Source: VBDM01 sp035280025 (GTDB lineage Bacteria > Pseudomonadota > Gammaproteobacteria > Burkholderiales > SG8-39). Taken from it: a DNA stretch of 15,410 nt. The stretch spans positions 1 through 15,410 of the forward strand of contig DATEGT010000075.1 of NCBI GenBank assembly GCA_035280025.1. The letters run 5' to 3'. The translations under genes were made by a program, and so were the position numbers. Below the pieces are notes generated by a model. The model searched no databases. It was given only the letters and a program-made list of their open reading frames with translations, and was not told the DNA's origin. This document shows, piece by piece, positions 7,108 to 15,410 of the stretch; positions within the stretch are counted from its first letter, which is position 1, and every line of letters starts with the position of its first letter.

Positions 7108-7145
7108 TACGAGCGACGCTCGTGCGTCCTATTCGGAGCGGCACT
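7096..7145 (+). repeat. Imperfect 25-bp tandem duplication spanning the carA end and the carA-carB spacer
   Basis: CGTGCGTCCT occurs at 7096-7105 and again at 7121-7130, exactly 25 bp apart. The two 25-bp units (7096-7120 and 7121-7145) agree at about 19 of 25 positions. The first unit holds the carA stop codon (TGA, 7105-7107). The second holds GGAG, which serves as the carB ribosome site. ACGAGC-GAC-GCTCGT (7109-7123) across the unit junction can also form a 6-bp hairpin. Confidence 0.55.
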
Positions 7146-7146
7146 A

Positions 7147-10395
<3,249 letters not shown>

Positions 10396-10440
10396 ACCGC
10401 TGTCCACAAGCCTTTCCGTTCTGAATCACCAATGCCGCGG

Positions 10441-10472
10441 CCTGGCGCCCAACGCGCCGGGAAGCTTTTTTT
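10441..10472 (+). terminator. Terminator-like hairpin and T tract just upstream of greA
   Basis: CCTGGCGC (10441-10448), CCAAC loop, and GCGCCGGG (10454-10461) form an 8-bp stem with one U-G wobble. AAGC and seven T (10466-10472) follow. The T tract ends 10 bp before the greA ATG. It could end the carAB message, act as a greA leader attenuator like the early-terminated greA leader (GraL) described in E. coli, or both. Confidence 0.65.
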
Positions 10473-10482
10473 CGATACGGCC

Positions 10483-10959
10483 ATGAGCACGATACCGCTG
10501 ACGACGACGGGAGCGGAGCTGCTGAAGCAGGAGCTGCATCGGCTCAAGACTGTCGACCGTCCCAGCGCCATCACCGCGATCTCGGAAGCCCGGACCCACG
10601 GCGACCTCTCGGAGAACGCCGAGTACGACGCGGCGAAGGAGCGGCAGAGCTTCATCGAGGGCCGGATCAAGGAGATCGAGGCCAAGCTCGCCAACGCGCA
10701 GGTGATCGACCCGAAGCTGCTCGACGCCGAAGGGCGCTGCGTGTTCGGCGCGACCGTCGATCTCGAGGAGATGAAGGACGGCGAGTCGGTGACGTATCAG
10801 ATCGTCGGCGACGACGAGGCCGACATCAAGAAGGGCAAGATCTCGGTCAGCTCGCCGATCGCCCGCGCGATCATCGGCAAGTACGCGGGCGACCGGGTCG
10901 AGGTGCAGACTCCCGGCGGGGTCCGCAAGTACGAGGTGCTCGACGTCAGATACGAGTAG
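10483..10959 (+). CDS. greA: Transcript cleavage factor GreA
   Basis: GreA enters the RNA polymerase secondary channel and stimulates cleavage of backtracked transcripts, rescuing stalled complexes. From the ATG at 10483 the product is 158 aa, identical in length to E. coli GreA. An upstream in-frame start at 10432 would place the terminator-like hairpin inside the gene and add a tail unlike the family. The N-terminal coiled coil has HGDLSENAEYDAAKERQ with the acidic tip residues D41 and E44. The C-terminal FKBP-like domain includes VTYQIVGDDEADIKKGKISVSSPIARAIIGK. The Shine-Dalgarno is poor. The 3' end overlaps the convergent YciI-family gene by 14 bp. Confidence 0.97.
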   Translation: MSTIPLTTTGAELLKQELHRLKTVDRPSAITAISEARTHGDLSENAEYDAAKERQSFIEGRIKEIEAKLANAQVIDPKLLDAEGRCVFGATVDLEEMKDGESVTYQIVGDDEADIKKGKISVSSPIARAIIGKYAGDRVEVQTPGGVRKYEVLDVRYE

Positions 10960-11335
10960 CTTCCCGCAGCTCCGCGCAGGGCTCGAGCGCGTTCCCGTCC
11001 AGCGGGCGCACCTCGCACTCGAGCTCCCACTCGTCGCCGTGAACTTGAAGGAAGCGCCTCGTCAGCTCGAGCGCTTCTGCCTTCGACTTCGCCTCCAGCA
11101 TCGCGAAACCGCCGATCACCTCCTTCGCCTCGGTGAAGGGACCGTCGGTCACGCGCATCTTTCCGCCTGACAGTCTCACCCGGAAACCCTCCGCGGTCGG
11201 GCGCAGTCCCGCCGTGCTGATCAGATTGCCGGACCGGGTGAACTCCTCGATCAGCTTTCCCATGTCGGCCATGAGCTTCTCGCTCGGCTTCTGGCCGGAT
11301 CGCTCGTTGATGCGGATCATCGACAGGAATCGCAT
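10946..11335 (-). CDS. YciI/YCII-related (DGPF-domain) protein
   Basis: The product is 129 aa, a single small dimeric alpha/beta-barrel-type domain. It begins MRFLSMIRIN and has the family hallmark TDGPF (63-67), then EAKEVIGGFAMLEAKSKAEALE and the terminal CEVRPLDG. The ATG at 11333-11335 has a good GAGGAG ribosome site. Family members are typically encoded beside ECF42-group sigma factor genes. No sigma factor is in this window, but an ECF42-like promoter lies upstream (11418-11444). The molecular function is not established; YciI relatives are often described as possible enzymes with a His-Asp dyad. The 3' end overlaps greA by 14 bp on the opposite strand. Confidence 0.88.
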   Translation of the reverse strand: MRFLSMIRINERSGQKPSEKLMADMGKLIEEFTRSGNLISTAGLRPTAEGFRVRLSGGKMRVTDGPFTEAKEVIGGFAMLEAKSKAEALELTRRFLQVHGDEWELECEVRPLDGNALEPCAELREATRI

Positions 11336-11362
11336 GGTCTCTTGCTCCTCTTTGGTTTGCGT

Positions 11363-11379
11363 GCCTGGACCGTCCAGGC
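11363..11379. repeat. 17-bp palindrome in the leader of the YciI-family gene
   Basis: GCCTGGAC-C-GTCCAGGC is a perfect 8-bp inverted repeat around one base, 28 bp upstream of the start codon and between the ECF42-like promoter and the ribosome site. As RNA it would fold with a 5-nt loop. As DNA it has the symmetry of a dimer operator. No T run follows in either direction. Confidence 0.5.
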
Positions 11380-11417
11380 CGTACGGAGAGCGGGTCGAAG
11401 CCCGGTCTCGCCTGTAC

Positions 11418-11444
11418 GACGAACGGGAAGGGCCGGAATCGACA
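11418..11444 (-). promoter_or_regulatory. ECF42-type sigma factor promoter for the YciI/DGPF gene
   Basis: On the minus strand TGTCGA (complement of 11439-11444) is followed after 17 bp by CGTC (complement of 11418-11421) in the context TTCGTCGT. As I recall it, the ECF42 sigma group recognises TGTCGA at -35 and a CGA/TC-like -10, and DGPF-domain genes are its usual targets. The element begins only 4 bp after the yhbY stop, so the downstream gene would have its own promoter with a leader of about 75 nt. Confidence 0.6.
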
Positions 11445-11448
11445 GGCT

Positions 11449-11727
11449 CTAGGCGGTCCCGGGATTCTCGCGAAACAGCACGAGGACCTTCCCGATGTGC
11501 TGCACCGGCTGCGCGCCGGTCTTCGCGCAGATCTCTTCCAGCATCGCCGCGCGCTCCACGCGGCCGGCGTTGACCCGCACCTTGATGAGCTCGTGGCTCT
11601 TGAGGCTGCGGTCGATCTCGGAGATCACGGTGGGCGACAGTCCGTCTCCGCCGATCAGGACCACGGGATCGAGCTTGTGAGCGCGGCCCTTGAGCTCCTG
11701 GCGCCGGGCCGGGGACAGGTCGGCCAT
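11449..11727 (-). CDS. yhbY: Ribosome assembly RNA-binding protein YhbY
   Basis: The 92-aa product is a single CRS1-YhbY (CRM) domain, an IF3-C-like fold that binds pre-50S ribosomal particles. Family signatures are LKGRAHKLDPVVLIGGDGLSP (including the GxxG-type loop), VISEIDRSLKSHELIKVRV and the C-terminal VQHIGKVLVLFRE. Length is normal. It starts 4 bp after the stop of the META-domain gene, so the two are likely one transcript. In many betaproteobacteria yhbY lies directly divergent from rlmE; here the META gene separates them. Confidence 0.94.
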   Translation of the reverse strand: MADLSPARRQELKGRAHKLDPVVLIGGDGLSPTVISEIDRSLKSHELIKVRVNAGRVERAAMLEEICAKTGAQPVQHIGKVLVLFRENPGTA

Positions 11728-11731
11728 CGGG

Positions 11732-12160
11732 CTATCTTTGCGGCGGGGCGATCGCCTCGAGCTCGAAGCTGGCGCCGTCGCCCGTCAGGCGGAGGCGGCC
11801 GTCCTTGACGGCGTAGGTACGTACGCCGCCCACCTGCTTCACGACTTCGTCGAACAGCGACCCCGGCGGGCACATCGCATGCGTGATCGCGAATGGGGAG
11901 ATCTGCATCAGCCCGGGCCCCGACGACTTCCAGGTTCCGCTGCCGCGGTTGCAGTCGACGCGCGCGCTGAGGATGCCGCCGGTGAGGAACGTAAAGGTGT
12001 ACTTCGCCTTGTCGTCGGGCGCGAGGGTCCTGCCGTCGGCGGTCCGGAGGCTGGCGAGCTGCCAGCTCGTCCCGACGAGCTCCCGCCCGGGGGTCTGCGC
12101 CTGCGCGCAAGGCGCGAGGAGCAGCAGGATGGCAAGCTTCAGTTCACGCGATAATCGCAT
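11732..12160 (-). CDS. Secreted META-domain (HslJ-like) protein
   Basis: From the ATG at 12158-12160 the product is 142 aa. The N-terminal signal peptide (MRLSRELKLAILLLLAPCAQAQ) probably ends at AQA near residue 21; Cys18 follows a proline, so it is a poor lipobox. The META domain follows: LVGTSWQLASL (28-38), ARVDCNRGSGTW (66-77), ITHAMCPPGSL (92-102) and VRTYAVKDGRLRLTGDG (113-129). C70 and C97 could form a disulfide in the periplasm. A GTG eight codons upstream is also in frame but would overlap rlmE. META domains occur in HslJ and related envelope proteins, and their role is poorly defined. It lies divergent from rlmE with only 17 bp between start codons, and upstream of yhbY. Confidence 0.82.
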   Translation of the reverse strand: MRLSRELKLAILLLLAPCAQAQTPGRELVGTSWQLASLRTADGRTLAPDDKAKYTFTFLTGGILSARVDCNRGSGTWKSSGPGLMQISPFAITHAMCPPGSLFDEVVKQVGGVRTYAVKDGRLRLTGDGASFELEAIAPPQR

Positions 12161-12177
12161 CGGGAGAAGTCTAGGCA

Positions 12178-12810
12178 ATGGCACGCAGCAAATCCAGCAG
12201 GGCGTGGCTCGCGCGCCACGTGGCCGACCCGTACGTGCGCAGGGCGGGCGTGCAGGGCTACCGCGCGCGCTCGGCGTTCAAGCTGCTCGAGATGGTCCAG
12301 CGCGAGGGGCTGGCGATTCTGGGCCAGACGGTCGTGGATCTGGGCGCGGCGCCGGGCGGCTGGTCGCAGGTGCTCGCGCAGCGCGTGGGCGGATCGGGGA
12401 AGGTGATCGCGCTCGACCTGCTCGAGGTCGCTCCGATCCCCGGGGTGACGCTCATCCGGGGCGATTTCCGGGAGGAATCGGCGTTGCGTCGGCTGGAGGA
12501 GGCGCTCGATGGCCGGAAGATCGACCTTGTAGTCTCCGACATGGCCCCCAACATCAGCGGGGTGCGCTCGACCGACCAGGCCCGGAGCATCCATCTGTGC
12601 GAATTGGCGCTGGATTTCGCCAAATCCCATTTGAATCCGCGCGGTGCCCTGCTGGTCAAAGCCTTTCAAGGCTCGGGCTACCCCGAGTTTCTGGCGGCGA
12701 TGAGGCGGGCTTTCGTCACGGTCGCCTCGCGGAAACCGGGCGCGTCGCGCGACGAATCGAAGGAGATGTATTTGCTGGGCAAGGGACTCGGGCCGGGCGC
12801 TGGTACCTAG
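12178..12810 (+). CDS. rlmE: 23S rRNA 2'-O-ribose methyltransferase RlmE (FtsJ/RrmJ)
   Basis: RlmE methylates the 2'-OH of U2552 (E. coli numbering) in 23S rRNA during late 50S assembly, using S-adenosylmethionine. The 210-aa product has the normal length. It shows YRARSAFKLLE with catalytic K35, the SAM motif DLGAAPGGWSQ (54-64), SDMAPNISG with D121, LLVKAFQG with K161, and SKEMYLLGKG with E196, giving the complete K-D-K-E tetrad. The ATG is preceded by GGGAGAAG with 8-bp spacing. It is followed by ftsH after 55 bp, a common pairing in proteobacteria. Confidence 0.97.
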   Translation: MARSKSSRAWLARHVADPYVRRAGVQGYRARSAFKLLEMVQREGLAILGQTVVDLGAAPGGWSQVLAQRVGGSGKVIALDLLEVAPIPGVTLIRGDFREESALRRLEEALDGRKIDLVVSDMAPNISGVRSTDQARSIHLCELALDFAKSHLNPRGALLVKAFQGSGYPEFLAAMRRAFVTVASRKPGASRDESKEMYLLGKGLGPGAGT

Positions 12811-12823
12811 GTCGGCTTGGGCT

Positions 12824-12829
12824 TAGAAT
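12824..12829 (+). promoter_or_regulatory. Weak candidate -10 element upstream of ftsH
   Basis: TAGAAT in the 55-bp rlmE-ftsH gap matches 5 of 6 bases of the sigma70 -10. No convincing -35 or heat-shock (sigma32) -35 CTTGAA is seen at the right distance, so ftsH may instead be read through from rlmE. Confidence 0.25.
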
Positions 12830-12865
12830 GGGCGCGAAGGGGCGCAGAGAGGGAAAGGACGGAAG

Positions 12866-14743
12866 TTGAATAACCTATTCAAGAATCTCGTGATTTGGCT
12901 CGTCATCGGGCTGGTCCTGATGACCGTGTTCAATCAGTTCAACACGCGCCAGCAGACCCAGTCGGTCGTGGACTACTCGCAGTTCATGGAGGAGGTCAAG
13001 GCCGGGCGCATCGCCGAGGTCGTGATCGAGGGGCGCGATCTCAAGGCGAAGACCACCGACGGCAAGACCGTCAACAGCTACTCGCCGGGCGACATCTGGC
13101 TCGTCTCCGACCTGCTCAAGTACGGCGTGAAGATCAAGGCGAAGCGCGAGGAAGAGCCTTCGCTCCTCATGAACATCTTCGTCTCCTGGTTCCCGATGCT
13201 GCTCCTCATCGGCGTCTGGATATTTTTCATGCGCCAGATGCAGGGAGGCGGGCGCGGCGGCGCGTTCTCCTTCGGAAAGTCGCGCGCGCGCATGATCGAC
13301 GAGTCGAACAACAACATCACCTTCGCCGACGTTGCCGGCTGCGAGGAAGCGAAGGAGGAAGTCTCGGAGCTGGTTGACTTCTTGCGCGACCCCACCAAGT
13401 TCCAGAAGCTGGGCGGGCGCATCCCCAAGGGCGTGCTCATGGTCGGCAACCCCGGCACGGGCAAGACGCTGCTCGCGCGCGCCATCGCGGGCGAGGCCAA
13501 GGTGCCGTTCTTCTCCATTTCGGGCTCGGACTTCGTCGAGATGTTCGTCGGCGTGGGCGCGGCGCGCGTGCGCGACATGTTCGACCAGGCGAAGAAGCAC
13601 GCGCCCTGTATCGTGTTCATCGACGAGATCGACGCGGTCGGCCGCCAGCGCGGCGCGGGCCTGGGCGGCGGCAACGACGAGCGCGAGCAGACGCTCAACC
13701 AGCTCCTGGTCGAAATGGACGGCTTCGAGGGCACGACCGGCGTGATCGTGATCGCCGCGACCAACCGGCCCGACGTGCTCGACCCGGCGCTTCTGCGCCC
13801 CGGGCGCTTCGACCGCCAGGTGGTTGTGCCGCTCCCCGACATCCGCGGCCGTGAGCAGATCCTGCTGGTGCACATGAGAAAAGTCCCAGTGGCGCCCGAC
13901 GTCAGGGCCGAGATCATCGCTCGCGGCACGCCGGGCATGTCCGGCGCCGATCTCGCCAACCTCGTCAACGAGGCGGCGCTCTTCGCCGCGAGGAAGAACA
14001 AACGCCTGGTGGACATGGACGATTTCGAGCGCGCCAAGGACAAGATCATCATGGGCGCCGAGCGGCGCTCGATGGTCATGCCCGAGGAAGAGCGCCGGAA
14101 CACCGCGTATCACGAGTCGGGCCACGCTCTCGTCGCCAAGCTCATGCCCAAGACGGATCCGGTGCACAAGGTCACGATCATCCCGCGCGGGCGCGCGCTC
14201 GGTGTCACCATGCAGCTGCCCGATCAGGACCGCTACAGCATGGACCGCGATCGGCTGCTGTCGACCATCGCGGTGCTGTTCGGCGGGCGCATCGCCGAAG
14301 AAGTGTTCATGGGCCAGATGACCACGGGCGCGTCGAACGACTTCGAGCGCGCCACCGCCATCGCGCGCAGCATGGTGACGCAGTGGGGCATGTCCGACGA
14401 GCTGGGCACGATGGTGTACGGCGAAAACGAGGGCGAGGTGTTCCTCGGCCGCTCGATCACCACCCACAAGAACGTGTCCGAGGCGACGCTGCAGAAGGTC
14501 GACCAGGAGATCCGCAAGATCATCGACCAGCAATTTTCACTGGCCAAGAAGCTCATCCTCGACAACCGCGACAAGGTCGAGGCGATGACCAAGGCGCTGC
14601 TCGAGTGGGAAACCATAGATGCCGATCAGATCAACGACATCATGAGCGGCAATCCGCCGCGCCCGCCCAAGCCTACGCAAGCGCCGCAGCAGCCGCCCCA
14701 GACGGGCGCGCCCGGCGCGCCGGCACCGGCACCCGCCGCGTAG
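12866..14743 (+). CDS. ftsH: ATP-dependent membrane zinc metalloprotease FtsH
   Basis: FtsH is a hexameric inner-membrane AAA+ protease that degrades misfolded membrane proteins and regulators. The 625-aa product has TM1 (about 7-23), a periplasmic domain, TM2 (about 106-122), then the AAA module. Walker A is GNPGTGKT (194-201; Asn where many FtsH have Pro). The pore loop is FVG (227-229), Walker B is VFIDE (250-254), and the second region of homology has R312 and R315. The protease domain has HESGH (416-420) and the third zinc ligand region ASNDFERAT with D492. The tail from about 595 is Pro/Ala/Gln-rich and low-complexity. The start is TTG at 12866 (MNNLFKNLVIWLVIG), supported by the family N-terminus and the upstream AAAGGA/GGAAG purines. 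The folP coding frame follows closely. Confidence 0.98.
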   Translation: MNNLFKNLVIWLVIGLVLMTVFNQFNTRQQTQSVVDYSQFMEEVKAGRIAEVVIEGRDLKAKTTDGKTVNSYSPGDIWLVSDLLKYGVKIKAKREEEPSLLMNIFVSWFPMLLLIGVWIFFMRQMQGGGRGGAFSFGKSRARMIDESNNNITFADVAGCEEAKEEVSELVDFLRDPTKFQKLGGRIPKGVLMVGNPGTGKTLLARAIAGEAKVPFFSISGSDFVEMFVGVGAARVRDMFDQAKKHAPCIVFIDEIDAVGRQRGAGLGGGNDEREQTLNQLLVEMDGFEGTTGVIVIAATNRPDVLDPALLRPGRFDRQVVVPLPDIRGREQILLVHMRKVPVAPDVRAEIIARGTPGMSGADLANLVNEAALFAARKNKRLVDMDDFERAKDKIIMGAERRSMVMPEEERRNTAYHESGHALVAKLMPKTDPVHKVTIIPRGRALGVTMQLPDQDRYSMDRDRLLSTIAVLFGGRIAEEVFMGQMTTGASNDFERATAIARSMVTQWGMSDELGTMVYGENEGEVFLGRSITTHKNVSEATLQKVDQEIRKIIDQQFSLAKKLILDNRDKVEAMTKALLEWETIDADQINDIMSGNPPRPPKPTQAPQQPPQTGAPGAPAPAPAA

Positions 14744-14811
14744 CCATCCTCAGGTCTCCGCCAACGCTCCGCTGCGGCCGCTTCGGGCTCGACCTGTCGC
14801 GCCCTCTGCTC

Positions 14812-15410
14812 ATGGGCGTGGTGAACGTCACGCCCGACTCTTTTTCCGACGGCGGGCGCTTCCTCGAGCCCGAGGCCGCGGTCGCGCACGCGATGGCGCT
14901 GATCGAGGAGGGCGCGCACATCCTCGACGTCGGCGCCGAATCGAGCCGCCCGGGCGCGCAAGAGGTGCCGGCCGGCGAGGAGCTGTCGCGCCTCATGCCC
15001 GTGCTTGAGGGCCTGCGCGGCTGCGCCGTTCCCGTGTCCGTCGACACGACCAAGCCCGAGGTGATGCGCGCAGCGATCGCCGCCGGTGCTTCGATGATCA
15101 ACGACATCGGCGCGCTGCGCGCCCCGGGCGCGATCGACGCCATCGCGGGCTCCGATGCAGCGGTCTGCCTGATGCATATGCAGGGCGAGCCGCGCACCAT
15201 GCAGAAGGAGCCGCGCTACGGCGACGTGGCCGCCGAGGTCGCCATGTTCCTCGAGGAACGCGTCGCCGCGGCCATGGCGGGCGCCATCGCACGGGAGCGG
15301 ATCGCGATCGACCCGGGGTTCGGCTTCGGCAAGAGCGTCGCGCACAATTTCGAGCTGCTGCGCCGCCTCGACCGCGTCGCCGCCATCGGGCCGCCGGTGG
15401 TCGTGGGCTG
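14812..15410 (+). CDS. folP: Dihydropteroate synthase FolP, 3' end beyond the window (partial)
   Basis: FolP condenses p-aminobenzoate with dihydropterin pyrophosphate in folate synthesis and is the sulfonamide target. About 199 residues are visible: MGVVNVTPDSFSDGG, DVGAESSRPGA, VSVDTTKPEVM, INDIGALR, CLMHMQGEPRTMQ and AIDPGFGFGKSVAHNFELL, all matching dihydropteroate synthase blocks in order. The ATG at 14812 is the only ATG/GTG/TTG between the ftsH stop and these motifs, and is used here. Homology (LRCGRFGLDLSRPLL, from about 14776) extends about 12 codons upstream, so the true protein probably starts earlier at a non-standard codon, or at the in-frame GTG at 14605 overlapping ftsH. It lies just after ftsH, the usual ftsH-folP order. 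The C-terminal part is not visible. Confidence 0.93.
   Translation, partial: MGVVNVTPDSFSDGGRFLEPEAAVAHAMALIEEGAHILDVGAESSRPGAQEVPAGEELSRLMPVLEGLRGCAVPVSVDTTKPEVMRAAIAAGASMINDIGALRAPGAIDAIAGSDAAVCLMHMQGEPRTMQKEPRYGDVAAEVAMFLEERVAAAMAGAIARERIAIDPGFGFGKSVAHNFELLRRLDRVAAIGPPVVVG

Noticed and set aside
12875..14533. 552-aa open frame antisense to ftsH
   Set aside because: Shadow of ftsH; composition is typical of antisense GC-rich translation.

Overview
The window reads as chromosomal core DNA of a high-GC betaproteobacterium, probably an uncultured or little-studied lineage. The evidence is the gene order fur / bamE-dapB / carA-carB-greA / yhbY / rlmE-ftsH-folP, the strong GC bias at third codon positions, and proteins that match proteobacterial families along their full length. 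There are no tRNA or rRNA genes, CRISPR arrays, transposases or phage genes. Non-ATG starts are common: bamE, carA and carB start with GTG, ftsH with TTG, and fur with TTG or GTG.

Layout. The left edge (1-143, minus) holds the N-terminus of a membrane-anchored protein, probably of the Tll0287-like/DUF3365 haem-sensor family, with a clear sigma70-type promoter. Next is fur (minus), with a likely terminator behind it, divergent from bamE-dapB (plus; the two overlap by ATGA). From 1955 to 5817 a minus-strand pair of signalling genes sits between dapB and carA, which are often neighbours in proteobacteria. The upstream gene encodes a multi-pass membrane PAS histidine kinase. The downstream gene, overlapping it by ATGA, encodes a 687-aa protein that joins a receiver domain, a class III nucleotide cyclase and a Ser/Thr protein kinase. 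This pair is the most unusual content here.

From 5968 the pyrimidine/arginine genes carA and carB and the transcript-cleavage factor gene greA run on the plus strand. A perfect 14-bp hairpin with a GAGA loop lies ahead of carA, and a terminator-like hairpin lies just ahead of greA. Convergent to greA is a small YciI/DGPF-family gene with what looks like an ECF42-type promoter. Upstream of it on the minus strand are yhbY and a secreted META-domain protein gene. rlmE, ftsH and the 5' part of folP run on the plus strand to the right edge; folP is cut by the window end and lacks an ordinary start codon at the expected place.

How the genes work together. Most are housekeeping: iron regulation (Fur), outer-membrane assembly (BamE), lysine/diaminopimelate synthesis (DapB), carbamoyl phosphate synthesis (CarAB), transcript cleavage (GreA), 50S maturation (YhbY, RlmE), membrane proteolysis (FtsH) and folate synthesis (FolP). 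The accessory layer is the kinase/receiver-cyclase-kinase pair, which by domain content would turn a membrane or PAS signal into both a cyclic nucleotide and Ser/Thr phosphorylation, with no DNA-binding domain. The signal and targets cannot be read from the sequence.
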